Source: Gammaproteobacteria bacterium
GTDB taxonomy: Bacteria > Pseudomonadota > Gammaproteobacteria > Pseudomonadales > UBA5518
Reading direction: 5' to 3'
Length of the DNA stretch: 64,000 bases
Assembly (NCBI GenBank): GCA_016718385.1
Contig: JADKDK010000007.1
Location: 186,001-250,000, forward strand
How positions within the stretch are numbered: position 1 is the first letter of the stretch; the number at the start of each line of letters is the position of its first letter. A model generated the notes under the pieces. It did no database searches. It was not told the origin of the DNA and was given only the letters and a program-made list of their open reading frames with translations. Of this stretch, positions 1 to 9,320 are shown piece by piece. The position numbers and the translations under genes were made by a program.

Positions 1-132
1 GAAGGGCGCAGCAATTGCGTCGAAACTGGAATCAGTACAGCGCATGAGCCATGCAGATCGGGTCAGCCGCAAGACCAAAAATGAATCGCGCAATCCGAGA
101 AAACTAGCCGCGCACCTTTCGATAGATCTGCG

Positions 133-1044
133 TCAGATCGCGCGTGATGTGCTTGCGTCCTGATGACATACACGTTCGGCGCGTTCGATGAACCGCTGCA
201 ACGGCTCCGTCATGCCACCCTCGGTTCGTAACAGATAGGTGGTTATCGATGCGCTCTGACCGGCCAACGGGCGGACAACAACATCCGCCGGCTGGCAAGT
301 TGCCAAGTGCGCGGCAGTGGAAAAACCTAGCCCGTACCCTGCGGCCACCAACGTCAGCATCAGCCCGTGAGAAGCGGCGTACTCGGCCACAATCGGTTGG
401 ACATCGACAGAGCGGAACAGTCGTTCGCTCTGCCGACCGCAACCTTGGCATGCCCGTGGATCACAAAGTACCAGCGGATAGCTCACCACTTCCTGCAACG
501 GCACTTCCTTGAAGGCTACAAGCGGGTGCCGTGCGGGCAGGAGCACTACCAAGGGGTCGGCCCACAACGGCTGAGCAATGATCCCGGCCTCCACTTCATC
601 GACCATTGCAAAGCCGGCGTCGAACAGATCCGCGTTCAGCCCCTGCACGAGTTCGGTCAGCGGTACTTCGGAGAGCCGGATGTTTACCTGCGGCGACTCT
701 TCGCGGCACAGCGCAAGCAGTGCTGATAGCCTCGCCCGCCCTATGTCTCTCGACAGCGCGATGCGCAAAGTGCCCTGAAAACCGGAGGCAGCAGCCTTCG
801 CTCTGGCCACTGCCTGCTCAACGCTCAACATGACGCGGCGGGCGTCCTCCAAGAAGACTCGCCCTGCCCAGGTCAGGGTTGCGCCACGCGGCGTGCGACT
901 GAGCAACGTCACGCCTAGAGTTGTCTCCAGCTTGCGGATCGTGCGTGATAGGGGAGATTGTTCTATGTGCAGCCGCCGAGCGGCTCGACCGAAGTGCAGT
1001 TCCTCGGCTACAGCAATGAAACAGCGAAGATGACGTAAGTTCAT
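133..1044 (-). CDS. LysR-family transcriptional regulator (copy 1, intact)
   Basis: A 303-residue LysR-type regulator, the usual length for the family. Residues 1-60 form the winged helix-turn-helix (start MNLRHLRCFIAVAEE, recognition part SPLSRTIRKLE). Residues about 90-290 form the periplasmic-binding-like effector domain, with the MLTLVAAGYGLGFS segment near the end. The ligand cannot be read from the sequence. Two broken relatives of the same subfamily lie at about 1.5-2.0 kb and 22.9-23.7 kb, sharing WAGxVFLE after the HTH and the PLVLCxP and MLTLVxAGYG segments. This is the only intact copy. A divergent target gene would be expected upstream, but that side is degenerate, so its target is probably lost or elsewhere. 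Confidence 0.92.
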   Translation of the reverse strand: MNLRHLRCFIAVAEELHFGRAARRLHIEQSPLSRTIRKLETTLGVTLLSRTPRGATLTWAGRVFLEDARRVMLSVEQAVARAKAAASGFQGTLRIALSRDIGRARLSALLALCREESPQVNIRLSEVPLTELVQGLNADLFDAGFAMVDEVEAGIIAQPLWADPLVVLLPARHPLVAFKEVPLQEVVSYPLVLCDPRACQGCGRQSERLFRSVDVQPIVAEYAASHGLMLTLVAAGYGLGFSTAAHLATCQPADVVVRPLAGQSASITTYLLRTEGGMTEPLQRFIERAERVCHQDASTSRAI

Positions 1045-1469
1045 GCGCAGTCCTTCGTGACGTGACCAGTCCTTATGATCGTAGGGAGCCGCATGCGTGC
1101 GGAGAAGAGACCGGCATGTCTTGCAGCGCCTGCCGTCGCCGGCTCACAGCACGCGGGCAATGGTGTCCGGAGTTATTGCAACGCTGCTTGAGCGCGGGCG
1201 GCGGTCATGGCGGATGGCTAGAGCACTCGCGCCAGCGCGCCTCGGCTAGTCTTCTGTGGCCGCAGCGACCCGAGGAAGACAGTCGCGGCGTCTTACGTCA
1301 CTCCCCGAGGGCGAGCGATTTGGTCTGTCGACACGGGCGGCGGCGCGGCGTCTGAAGTTCGCGCCAGCGGGCATCGCGCCGGATGAACTGTCGATGGGCA
1401 TGTTCGGCGACTTCGAGATCGCCACCTGTAACCGCGCTGCTGAAGCACTGCGACCGGAGCAGCCGCAGC
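1045..1469. other. Degenerate region with no intact gene
   Basis: About 425 bases lie between the start of the intact LysR gene and the recognisable part of the LysR remnant. Reading frames are open only in short pieces. Fragments such as FCGRSDPRKTVAASYVTP look protein-like, but I could not assign them to a family. The divergent promoter of the intact LysR gene should lie in the first ~100 bases. No clear T-N11-A box stands out. Confidence 0.4.
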
Positions 1470-2016
1470 AAGCGGCTGACGCGGGCGGACAAGCAATTCC
1501 TGGAACATGTGCCGCGCATCTTCACTGCCTTGCAGCAAGCCCGCGACAGCGTGAGGGCAGCGGCCAACGGCTTTCACGGTCAGCAACGCATTGCGCTGTC
1601 CGATGGCATCACCCCGTCGCGCTTGCCGACCTTGCTGGCGCTATGCTGGCAGGAGGAGCCCGAAGTCGAGTTGCGCCTGTTCGAGGTGTCACTGTCGCAG
1701 CAAATCAAGGGGCTGCATGGCGATCTGTATGACCTAGGGCCCAGTCTGGTGAAGTGGGTGACGACATCGTGGCTAAGGCGCTTTGGAGCGACCCCCTCAT
1801 GGTCGCGGTGCCGGCATGGCATCCGCTGCTCAAGCACAAACGTATCTCACTGGACGAGGTGCTGCGTTATCCGATGGTGCCGTGTGACCCACATGCATGC
1901 GGGAGTCATGCACGTCAGATCCAACGAGTGCTGCGGCGGGTGAAGCAGGAACCCGTGATCGCTGAACGGGTGGCTTCTTGGGAACCTGGAACTCGTCGAG
2001 GTATATCGATTGGATA
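1470..2016 (+). pseudogene. LysR-family regulator remnant (copy 2)
   Basis: This is the effector-binding domain of a second LysR regulator, without its HTH. From about 1470 one frame reads FLEHVPRIFTALQQARDSV and then the conserved core (GQQRIALSDG, LPTLLALC, EVELRLFEV). Near 1745 the similarity moves to another frame beginning GDDIVAKALWSDPL and continuing through YPMVPCDPHAC to EPVIAERVAS. A one-base deletion explains the change. The 3' end, which should carry the GYGLGF segment, is missing. It resembles copy 1 and the fragment at 22.9 kb, so it is a decayed paralogue or an alternative import of the same regulator type. Confidence 0.8.
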
Positions 2017-2054
2017 GGGGCTAGTCTTCCGTCAGCAGGTGTAGCCATCCCCTG

Positions 2055-2528
2055 CTAGCGACTTCCATAGAACTTTTCCACGAACGAGCGACGGTAACTC
2101 TGGTGGCAGGCTAGGCAGCTTTGCTGGGTCTTGGAGAAAGCCGCGATGACTGCTTGGCCGTCACTCCGCTTTGCGGCCTCGCCCATGGCGGTCGCGGCGT
2201 CATGCACCTGTCCATCAAGACCCCGAAACTTTCCAGCGTCTGCCCCAAGCCAGGCAAGGATGCGCATCTTTTCCGACATGGGCGGCTCGGCATGCTTGGC
2301 GATTCGTGGTGCTAGCTCGGCGACCAGCGGCCAGTCTTCTTTGGAGATCGCGCCCGTGACGGCTTGCATGTCGCGACCGAGTCTTTCCATTATGGTACGA
2401 AGCGCCATTGGCTTTGCCGCCTCTACGGACTGCGCACCGAGTGCCGTGGCGAAGGTTGCCAAGAGCACGGACAGCGGGACGGTGAAAAACGATCTGGGTT
2501 TCAAGGGCTGGTTCACGAATTTCTCCAT
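2055..2528 (-). CDS. Periplasmic c-type cytochrome, cytochrome c'/c556-like
   Basis: A 157-residue protein with an N-terminal export signal (hydrophobic stretch about residues 15-32) and a single haem-binding motif CLACH at 138-142, very near the C-terminus. One C-terminal CxxCH in a helical domain of this size is typical of the cytochrome c' / c556 family, which binds one covalent haem in the periplasm. The partner is not evident. It lies 48 bases downstream of the LpxR-like gene on the same strand and could be the last gene of that train. A start at the first Met is assumed, and its ribosome-binding site is weak. Confidence 0.85.
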   Translation of the reverse strand: MEKFVNQPLKPRSFFTVPLSVLLATFATALGAQSVEAAKPMALRTIMERLGRDMQAVTGAISKEDWPLVAELAPRIAKHAEPPMSEKMRILAWLGADAGKFRGLDGQVHDAATAMGEAAKRSDGQAVIAAFSKTQQSCLACHQSYRRSFVEKFYGSR

Positions 2529-2576
2529 TGATGTTGTGACGAATGCTTTGGGTCTAACGATTGGTTGCAGGTGTCC

Positions 2577-3776
2577 TCAAAATTCCAGACTCAGCGCGAT
2601 CGATCCGAATGCGTGATGGCCCGCCTGCTGGTCGAACTCGCGGGTTCTCCAAACGCGCATCACGGCGAGCCGTACGCCACGTCCAGCAACGATCCATTGG
2701 CTACTGATGCCGAGAGCTGCTTGCGCGATCCAAGGCCGCCGGCTGACGTGATGGCTATGCCGGAACATGTTTCCGTCGAGTGAGAAGTCCCAGGCGACGG
2801 CTTTACCCTCCAGATTCAGGAAGACATGTGCCCCAGGTTTGGGCGCCAGGACCGACTGCGGCGTTGTCGTGCGCAGATCGGCAACACCAGAGGGCGGGCG
2901 GTTCTCTGCGCCAGGGCGGATCGGATAGCTGCCGAAGTCGTTCGGTATGTTCCAGCCCGCGCGAAACTCCACGCCGGTACTGGCGGCGGTTTCGATGTTT
3001 CCGACCCGCAGGGCATAGCTGCCGATCACGTCGCTGCCCCATCCAGGGCGGACCGCACCCTCCGTGTACGGCTTGAACTTGCGCTCCATGGCCATCTGAA
3101 ACGCCGGCTCGTTGCGCAACTGGTTGTCCCAGCCGCGAAATCGCTCAATGCCGCGTGCCCGATGCACCAGATCCTGAGATTGCTCGGCCAGCGACCAGGG
3201 GCCGATCACGCCCAGGGTCAGCTCACGCACGTCAAGCATTTCGTAGCTGGCGGCTTGTGGGTGGATGCGGCGATTCCACGCCAAACCCAGGTAGAGCAAA
3301 CCAGCGTACGGTCGGTCATCTGGAATCACGTCGGTGCGCGTCTTGTTCTCGGGCGTGTACATGGACTGGCCAAAGCGCACGACGAGGTTTTGCGACGATG
3401 TCTGGGCGCCGGAATCGCGCCAGAAGCCGGGATCAGCCCAGCCGATGAAGCGGGCGTACAAACCAATCGGCTGTGGCAGGCACTCCGGACGGAGCTCGCC
3501 TTGCAGATCACGTGAGACTGCTGTTAGCGCGACACCGTTGGTGTAGTTGCGGTCGGAGCCGGTGAATAAATCGTTCTCCAGACGCAGGGTGCCGCCCCGC
3601 CAGCGCAGGGATTGCTCTGGCGAGCAGGAGGGAGGATCTGCAGAGAGCGAGACTTCGGAACCGAAAGCAGAAATCGGGCTGAACAATGCACCCGCAATCA
3701 ACAAGGTAACGCACTGCATCGGCTGCCGCACCTTGGTGCCGCGCAGGCTCCAGCGATACCCGCCGATGCCAATCAT
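2577..3776 (-). CDS. LpxR-like lipid A deacylase family outer-membrane protein (DUF2219)
   Basis: A 399-residue predicted outer-membrane beta-barrel. An N-terminal hydrophobic export segment (about residues 20-38) is followed by the DUF2219/LpxR signature LENDLFTGSDRNYTNG at 66-81, and the protein ends in an aromatic residue (SLEF) as barrel proteins do. Characterised LpxR proteins remove the 3'-acyloxyacyl group from lipid A. Activity here is inferred from family only. The start codon overlaps the stop of the LOG gene (ATGA), showing translational coupling. A second possible start is Met20, which would give a more standard signal peptide. Confidence 0.85.
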   Translation of the reverse strand: MIGIGGYRWSLRGTKVRQPMQCVTLLIAGALFSPISAFGSEVSLSADPPSCSPEQSLRWRGGTLRLENDLFTGSDRNYTNGVALTAVSRDLQGELRPECLPQPIGLYARFIGWADPGFWRDSGAQTSSQNLVVRFGQSMYTPENKTRTDVIPDDRPYAGLLYLGLAWNRRIHPQAASYEMLDVRELTLGVIGPWSLAEQSQDLVHRARGIERFRGWDNQLRNEPAFQMAMERKFKPYTEGAVRPGWGSDVIGSYALRVGNIETAASTGVEFRAGWNIPNDFGSYPIRPGAENRPPSGVADLRTTTPQSVLAPKPGAHVFLNLEGKAVAWDFSLDGNMFRHSHHVSRRPWIAQAALGISSQWIVAGRGVRLAVMRVWRTREFDQQAGHHAFGSIALSLEF

Positions 3777-4639
3777 GTTGCCCCATCGCCTGCCGCCCTG
3801 TTGACGTAAAAGCGTTCGAGGGCACTGACGATTTCCTCCGCATCGTCTACGCAGGTGAACAAGTCGAGATCGGATGAAGAGACATAGCCTTCGTCGAGCA
3901 GAAGATCGAAATCAACTACGCGACGCCAGAATGCACGGCCGACCAGCACCACCGGAACACGCTGCATCTTTCTGGTCTGGATCAAGGTGAGCACCTCGAA
4001 CAGCTCATCGAGCGTTCCATAGCCACCGGGGAAGGCCACCAAGCCCTTGGCGTGTAACAAGAAGTGCATCTTGCGCAGCGCGAAATAGTGGAATCGGAAC
4101 GCCAAATCCGGGCACATGTAGGGGTTGGGTGCCTGTTCGTGGGGCAGCGTGATGTTGAGGCCAATCGAACGTGCGCCGACCTCGAAAGCACCGCGGTTGG
4201 CGGCCTCCATGATGCCGGGCCCACCCCCGGTGACGACGACGAAATCACGGCGGTTTTGCTGCTGGAAACGCGCCGAAATAAGGCCCGAGAAACGCCTCGC
4301 TTGCTCGTAGTGACGTGCCTGTTCGACCCGGCGATTGGCCCGCGCAAGCTCTTGCCGCAGCCCGACATCCTCCGGAGTGACGAGCGCCTGACGCTCCAGA
4401 ACGCCAAGACGGGCTTCTGCCGTCTCGGCATCGCTCACGCGTGCGCTGCCGAAGACCACTACCGTCGAGCGAATGCCTTGTTCGTGCAGGATGCGCTCGG
4501 GCTTGAGCAGTTCGAGCTGTAGTCGCAGCGGCCGCAGTTCGTCCTGGCCAAGCAGCTCGATGTCTTCGTACGCAAGCCGGTACGTTGGCGACTCGCGGAT
4601 GGCGCGCAGGCGTTCATCGAGATCTTCTGCGGGCTTCAT
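3773..4639 (-). CDS. LOG-family protein (TIGR00730, Rossmann-fold nucleotide-binding)
   Basis: A 288-residue protein with both LOG-family signatures: GGGPGIMEA at about 138-146 and PGGYGTLDE at about 204-212. In characterised members these build the nucleotide pocket of a cytokinin-riboside-monophosphate phosphoribohydrolase. Bacterial members often have unknown physiological substrates. The N-terminal ~100 residues are a charged helical extension longer than in minimal LOG proteins. The ATG at 4639 overlaps the stop of the upstream ribonuclease gene, and its own stop overlaps the LpxR-like start, so the three are one translationally coupled unit. Confidence 0.9.
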   Translation of the reverse strand: MKPAEDLDERLRAIRESPTYRLAYEDIELLGQDELRPLRLQLELLKPERILHEQGIRSTVVVFGSARVSDAETAEARLGVLERQALVTPEDVGLRQELARANRRVEQARHYEQARRFSGLISARFQQQNRRDFVVVTGGGPGIMEAANRGAFEVGARSIGLNITLPHEQAPNPYMCPDLAFRFHYFALRKMHFLLHAKGLVAFPGGYGTLDELFEVLTLIQTRKMQRVPVVLVGRAFWRRVVDFDLLLDEGYVSSSDLDLFTCVDDAEEIVSALERFYVNRAAGDGAT

Positions 4640-6048
4640 CACTCGTGCGCCAGAAAGTCCGGCCAGCGCAGCGCATGGCCATACTCGGGCACCGTGACCT
4701 GCCAGCCGAGTTGCTGCTGCAAGAGGTCAGCGAAGGTTTGCGCGGCCGACGATTCCCCATGCACCACGAAGGTTTGCGCCGGTGCTTGAATGAAAGCACG
4801 GGCCCAATCCAGCAGCGCCTTCTGGTCGGCATGCGCCGAGAGGCCGTCCACGCTGTGGATCGCCGCACGTACCGGGATGTCCTCGCCGAAGATGCGTACA
4901 CGTTCGGCCCCCTCGATCAGGCGCCGGCCAAGCGTCCCCTGCGCCTGGAAACCGGGAAACAAGATGCTGCATTCGCGGCGTGGCAAGTTGTGCCGCAGGT
5001 GGTGCCGGATGCGTCCCGCATCGCACATGCCGCTGGCAGAAATGATGATGGCTCCGGAGCGGATCCGGTTCAGCGCCATGGACTCCTCAGCGCTCGCTGT
5101 GAAACTCAGGTATGGGAGGTTCTCGCCGCGCGCGTGCCAGCCGGCCAACCGCTTCGCCTGTTCGTCGAACAATTCGAGATGCTCGCGCGTGATGCGCGTG
5201 GCCTGCGTGGCCATCGGCGAATCGACGAATACCTTCGGTTGCCGCAGCCGCCCCTCGCAGGTGAGTCGGTGCAGGTGATAAAGGATTTCCTGGGTTCGGC
5301 CGACCGCGAAGGCCGGCACGATGACATTGCCGCCGCGTTCGAACAATGTCTTTTCGACGATGCCGATCATTTCCTCTTCGGTCGCCGAGAAATCCTTGTG
5401 CTGGCGGTTGCCGTAGGTGGACTCGATGACGAGGATGTCGGCGTCCTCGATGGTTGTCGGGTCGCGCAGTATCGGGCGCGCCGGTTGGCCGAGGTCGCCA
5501 CTGAAAACGAGCTTTGTCGGGTAGCCATATTCGGTGACCCAGACCTCGATGATGGCCGACCCAAGAATGTGCCCGGCATCGCGGAAACGGGCGCGCACCC
5601 CGACGCGGGGCGCGAACTCCCGGTCGTATTCGATGCCTCGCACCTGCTGCAAGCAGTCGCTGGCATCCTGCAGCGTATACAGCGGCGGCAGTGCGTCCTT
5701 TCCGCGGAGTCGCTGCGCATTGCGTTTTGCATCGCTCTCCTGGATGTGGGCACTGTCGGGCAGCATCACGCCCAGCAGATCAACCGTGGCGGGAGTGGCG
5801 TAGATGGCCCCCTTGAACCCGGCGCGCGTGAGTTTGGGCAATAGCCCACTATGGTCGATATGGGCATGGGTCAGGAGCACGAAATCAATCGACGCCGGGT
5901 CGAACGGGAATGGCTCATGGTTGCGCGCCGCCGCCGTGCGGCCGCCCTGAACCATGCCGCAATCCACCAGGAAGCGTACGTTGAGCGCTTCCACCAAGAA
6001 ACACGACCCGGTGACTTCGCGCGCAGCGCCCAGAAAATGCAGTTTCAT
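4639..6048 (-). CDS. Metallo-beta-lactamase / beta-CASP RNA-processing ribonuclease-like protein
   Basis: A 469-residue protein of the MBL-fold RNase family. The metal-binding HAHIDHSG motif is at 61-68, with FSGDLGQPARPIL and the beta-CASP region (ESTYGNR) in the middle and GLSAHAD near residue 410. These are the features of zinc-dependent bacterial and archaeal CPSF-like nucleases that cut RNA. It starts 7 bases after the DUF2892 gene, with a GGAG-type site inside that gene's end, and overlaps the LOG gene downstream. The grouping of an RNase, LOG, an LpxR-like protein and DUF2892 is conserved-looking, but its purpose is unknown. Confidence 0.9.
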   Translation of the reverse strand: MKLHFLGAAREVTGSCFLVEALNVRFLVDCGMVQGGRTAAARNHEPFPFDPASIDFVLLTHAHIDHSGLLPKLTRAGFKGAIYATPATVDLLGVMLPDSAHIQESDAKRNAQRLRGKDALPPLYTLQDASDCLQQVRGIEYDREFAPRVGVRARFRDAGHILGSAIIEVWVTEYGYPTKLVFSGDLGQPARPILRDPTTIEDADILVIESTYGNRQHKDFSATEEEMIGIVEKTLFERGGNVIVPAFAVGRTQEILYHLHRLTCEGRLRQPKVFVDSPMATQATRITREHLELFDEQAKRLAGWHARGENLPYLSFTASAEESMALNRIRSGAIIISASGMCDAGRIRHHLRHNLPRRECSILFPGFQAQGTLGRRLIEGAERVRIFGEDIPVRAAIHSVDGLSAHADQKALLDWARAFIQAPAQTFVVHGESSAAQTFADLLQQQLGWQVTVPEYGHALRWPDFLAHE

Positions 6049-6055
6049 GGGATGC

Positions 6056-6265
6056 TCACTCCGGTTTTTTCTTTTGTATCGGGCAAGTGCTCAGGCCAAG
6101 CAGACGGTAGCCCGGACAGCGGCCAGCCAGGCCGGTGATGAGGGGCATGATTCCGATGAGTCCCAGCCAACGCCAGGATGAGTCCAGCCACAATGGGAGA
6201 CTGAGCAGAACCAGTCCGATGACGATGCGCACAATGCGGTCGAGATTTCCAACGTTGATTTGCAT
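6056..6265 (-). CDS. DUF2892 (YgaP-type) inner-membrane protein
   Basis: A 69-residue protein with two closely spaced hydrophobic segments (about 11-24 and 28-47) and the DUF2892 pattern: NVGNLDRIVRIVIG at the start, GLAGRCPGYRLLGLSTCP at the end. DUF2892 is the membrane domain fused to rhodanese in YgaP and also occurs alone, often near sulfur or redox genes. The function of the stand-alone form is unknown. A strong site (AAAAGGAG) precedes the ATG. The IS21-family element ends 64 bases upstream of this start, so the gene now depends on a promoter in that short gap or on the IS. Confidence 0.85.
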   Translation of the reverse strand: MQINVGNLDRIVRIVIGLVLLSLPLWLDSSWRWLGLIGIMPLITGLAGRCPGYRLLGLSTCPIQKKKPE

Positions 6266-6460
6266 GACGGTCTCCTTTTGTTGAGTCAGCGGCTTGAAAA
6301 CGCGACGGGGGCGGCAGCGCCCCGCAGCGTGTTGCCGGCTCCCTGATTCCGCACAAATCTGGCGTCGTTAAACGGCGTCGTCGAGTGGGCGCCGGCGGCG
6401 CCGTAAACGGCACGAGGGCCGCGCGCGTCGGCCCTCGTTGTGCTGGGGGGCGGGGCTCGA

Positions 6461-6673
6461 TCAGAACGACGGATCGTCGAACGGCAGCTCGGCCTGCGTG
6501 AGGCGGTCCTGGCGGTAGTGCTCGAACAGGGCGAGCTCGTAGTGCGCCCAGATGCGCTCGCGCAGATCGTCGAGCAGCTCGATCACGGCCCGGGCCTGCT
6601 CGGGCGTCCAGTCGGCGTCGATGAGCAGGTCCAGGCCGCGCAGCAGCCCGGACGGCGGGTGGTCGGTCTTCAT
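6461..6673 (-). CDS. Small accessory protein of the IS21-family element
   Basis: A 70-residue acidic, probably helical protein (starts MKTDHPPSGLLRGLD, ends AELPFDDPSF). The ATG at 6673 overlaps the istB stop (ATGA), so it is translationally coupled to the transposition genes and lies well inside the IS ends. I do not recognise a named domain. Position and coupling suggest a conserved accessory product of this IS lineage rather than a chance frame. Not all IS21 elements carry a third gene. Confidence 0.6.
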   Translation of the reverse strand: MKTDHPPSGLLRGLDLLIDADWTPEQARAVIELLDDLRERIWAHYELALFEHYRQDRLTQAELPFDDPSF

Positions 6674-7428
6674 GCGGGACTCCGTGCGGATTTGCGTTTG
6701 CGGGCGTTGGTGGCGGCGCGCTCCTGGGCTTCCTTGTGGCGCCAGGACGGGCCCTTGAGGGCGATGATCTCGGCGTGATGGACCAGGCGGTCGATGAGCG
6801 CGACCACGCAGGCGGCGTTGGGGAACACCTCGGACCATTCGGCAAAGGACTTGTTGGTGGTGATGAGGGTGCTCTTTTTCTCGTGGCGACGGCTGATGAG
6901 CTCGAAGAGCAGATCGGCGTGGCGGTTCGAGTAGGAGAGGTAGCCGACCTCGTCGATCACCAGGAGCGTGGGGCTGGCGTAGTGGCGCAGGCGGCGGCGC
7001 AGCGCGGAGTCGGAGTCGAGCGCGGCGAGCTCGCCCAGGAGCTGGCCGGCGGTGGTGAAGAGCACGGTGTGCCCGCGCAGCACCGCCTGGTGGGCGATGT
7101 TCTGCGCGATGGTGGTCTTCCCGAGCCCGGAGGGGCCGACCAGCAAGGCGTTGGTGGCGGTCTCGAGGAAGCCGAGCGTCATCAGCTCGGCGATGGCGGC
7201 CTGGTCGCACTGCTCGGGCCAGCGCCAGTCGAAGTCGGCCAGCGGCTTGAAGCGGCCGATGTGCGCGCAGCGCAGCCGGCGCTCGAGTGAGCGTCGGGCG
7301 CGCTCGGTCTCCTCCCACTCGATGAGCGGGGCGATCCACGGGGCCTGGGCGCACTCGGCCCAGTGGCTCACCACCCCGTGCAGTTGCAGCGCGCGGGCGC
7401 GCGCGAGCAGCGGTTCAGGCGTCGTCAT
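6670..7428 (-). CDS. istB: IS21-family helper ATPase IstB
   Basis: A 252-residue AAA+ ATPase of the DnaC/IstB type. Walker A GPSGLGKTT is at 98-106 and Walker B LLVIDEVGYL at 155-164, followed by the sensor region TTNKSFAEW. IstB assembles on DNA and activates the IstA transposase and target choice in IS21-type elements. It overlaps the istA stop region by 14 bases, the usual istA-istB coupling. Length is typical and there is no frameshift, so it should be functional. Confidence 0.96.
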   Translation of the reverse strand: MTTPEPLLARARALQLHGVVSHWAECAQAPWIAPLIEWEETERARRSLERRLRCAHIGRFKPLADFDWRWPEQCDQAAIAELMTLGFLETATNALLVGPSGLGKTTIAQNIAHQAVLRGHTVLFTTAGQLLGELAALDSDSALRRRLRHYASPTLLVIDEVGYLSYSNRHADLLFELISRRHEKKSTLITTNKSFAEWSEVFPNAACVVALIDRLVHHAEIIALKGPSWRHKEAQERAATNARKRKSARSPA

Positions 7429-8905
7429 GGTCGTCCTCCAGCAGGCGGTCGTAGCCGGCCAAGGGGTGGGCGCGCACGGTGACGTCGCGCGTCTTCAGAT
7501 GCGCGGGCAGCGGCACGCCCAGCGGCGGGGGCGCCTCGCGCCGGCGCTCGAGCGCCAGGCGCACCGCGTTGGGATGCGGCACGCCGCGCGCGAGCGCCTC
7601 GTCGACGGCAACGGCCAGTTCGCCCGCGCCGTAGCGGTCGAGCAGGTCGGTGAGCGCGCGCGTGGTGCGCCCGAGCGGCTCGCCGCGCTCGGCGGCCTGG
7701 GCGAGCAGCGCCTGGCAGGTGGGCACGGCCGCCGTCAGGCGGTCGGTGGCGCGGTGCGCACTGGCCGCGTGCTTGTGTGCGACGAGCGCCTCGAGGTGGG
7801 CGGCACACTCGATCTGCTGGCGGCGGTCGTAGCTGCGCGCGTGGGTGGCGATGACGTCCTCGCCGTCGAGGATGCGCACCCGCAGCGGGTCGGCGCACAC
7901 GGTGAGGGGGCGCCGCACATGGGTGTGGGGGATCGAGTAGTCGTTCAGGTCGAAGCGCACGTACGGGGTCTTGCCCGCCGACACCGCGCGCAGCTCGTCG
8001 GTCGGAAACGGTGTCTCGGGCCGCGCGAGCAGGCGCTCGCGCTCGGCCGCGAAGGCCTCGGCCACCGTCATCGAGGCGTCCTCGGGGCAGCGCCGCGCAC
8101 CGGCGGCGCCCTCGCACCAGGCCTGGGCCTGCGCGTTCAGGTCGTCCAGATCGGCGAAGGCGCATCCGGCGAAGAAGGCCTCGCGCACGTAGCGGATCGC
8201 GCGCTCGACGCGCCCCTTCTCGTTGCCGCGCGCCACCGCCACCGGGCGCGGCTCGAAGCGGTAGTGGCCGGCGAGCGCGAGCAGGGTCGGGTGGAAGCGG
8301 ATCGCGTTGCCGCAACGCTCGAGCACCGCGCTCTTCAGATTGTCGTAGAGGGCGATGCGCGGCACCGCGCCCCAGCACTCGAAGGCGCCGACATGGCCGC
8401 GCAGGAAGTTCTCCATGCGCGCATCGAGGAAGAAGCGCAGATAGATCTGGCGCGACCACGACAGCACCATGACGAAGGCCATCAGCGGACGGCGTGCGCG
8501 CCCGATCGTCAGGTGCCCGAAGTGCCCCCAGTCGACCTGGGCCTGCTCGCCGGGCAGGGTGCGTAGCCGCAGGTAGGCCTCGGCGCTCGGGCGCGGGCGG
8601 TGGCGGGCGATGAGGTGGCGGAAGTGATCGGGGCGCCCGGGGTAACCGCGTGCGCGCACCATGTCGTAGAGCCGCGCGGCCGTAAGGCGCGGAAACTGCG
8701 CGAGCGTCTCGTGGAGGAAGGGCAGATAGGGGTCGATCGCCGAGGCGCGCTGCACGGGGCCGTGCCGGGGCAGGCCGGCCTGGGCGAGCACGCGCGCGAC
8801 GGTGTCGCGGTGCAGCCCGAGCTGCACGGCGATGGTGCCGATGCGCCAGCGCTCGGCGTGGTAGTAGCGCAGGATCTGCGCTTCGTGTTCAGGGGACAGG
8901 GCCAT
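7415..8905 (-). CDS. istA: IS21-family transposase IstA
   Basis: A 496-residue transposase. The N-terminal HTH (GTIAVQLGLHRDTVARVL, about 23-40) would bind the IS ends. The RNase-H-fold catalytic core shows a DDE set consistent with D125 (QVDWGHFG), D188 (LYDNLKSAV) and E234 (EKGRVERAI). The C-terminal segment holds the Mu-type beta-barrel (YVRFDLNDYSIP). It is translated first, overlapping istB downstream and the zinc-ribbon gene upstream. Full length and intact. Confidence 0.95.
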   Translation of the reverse strand: MALSPEHEAQILRYYHAERWRIGTIAVQLGLHRDTVARVLAQAGLPRHGPVQRASAIDPYLPFLHETLAQFPRLTAARLYDMVRARGYPGRPDHFRHLIARHRPRPSAEAYLRLRTLPGEQAQVDWGHFGHLTIGRARRPLMAFVMVLSWSRQIYLRFFLDARMENFLRGHVGAFECWGAVPRIALYDNLKSAVLERCGNAIRFHPTLLALAGHYRFEPRPVAVARGNEKGRVERAIRYVREAFFAGCAFADLDDLNAQAQAWCEGAAGARRCPEDASMTVAEAFAAERERLLARPETPFPTDELRAVSAGKTPYVRFDLNDYSIPHTHVRRPLTVCADPLRVRILDGEDVIATHARSYDRRQQIECAAHLEALVAHKHAASAHRATDRLTAAVPTCQALLAQAAERGEPLGRTTRALTDLLDRYGAGELAVAVDEALARGVPHPNAVRLALERRREAPPPLGVPLPAHLKTRDVTVRAHPLAGYDRLLEDDHDDA

Positions 8906-9320
8906 GGCGGGGCGGACTCCGTTCGGATCGCGGACAGGGGCGCCGAACCGGGGAGTGCAGGAAGTCCTGACGCACGAACGGGGACAGTGCGCGGTGGCAC
9001 AGGTGGCACTGCCCGCTCGCGGACGGTACGGACTCGGGCACGGTCGGCGCGGTCCTTACTTCAACAGGCGGGGCCGGCGGCGGGGAACCCTGATGCGTCA
9101 CTTCCTGGCGTCGCGCGCGGTAGCGGCGCTGGCGTTGCGCGTGCGCCAGGCGCCCCGCAAAGCTCGCCTGGTAGCGCGTGCCGGCTGCCCGCAGCGAGGC
9201 CGCGCGGGCACGCTGGGCGCAGCCGGCGGCGCAATAGCGCTGCCCCCGATCACAGTGGCTGCAGATCAGCACTGCCGCGCGGCACGCGGCACAGAGATAG
9301 CGTCGTCCGGTCGACTCCAT
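8889..9320 (-). CDS. Cys-rich zinc-ribbon-like accessory protein of the IS21-family element
   Basis: A 143-residue protein whose first 34 residues hold three ordered cysteine pairs: C10-x2-C13, C20-x2-C23 and C30-x3-C34 (for example LICSHCDRGQRYCAAGC). A basic Arg-rich segment (QRQRRYRARRQE) follows, then a low-complexity tail. This pattern suggests a metal-binding, nucleic-acid-associated domain. The 3' end overlaps the istA start by 17 bases and the gene lies inside the IS ends, so it is probably co-transcribed. The N-terminus is convincing. The tail overlaps istA and could be fortuitous. Role unknown. Confidence 0.6.
   Translation of the reverse strand: MESTGRRYLCAACRAAVLICSHCDRGQRYCAAGCAQRARAASLRAAGTRYQASFAGRLAHAQRQRRYRARRQEVTHQGSPPPAPPVEVRTAPTVPESVPSASGQCHLCHRALSPFVRQDFLHSPVRRPCPRSERSPPRHGPVP

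Noticed and set aside
2..163. An open plus-strand frame entering from the window edge and overlapping the LysR 3' end
   Set aside because: No recognisable family and short. It could be the end of a gene outside the window, but this cannot be supported from here.
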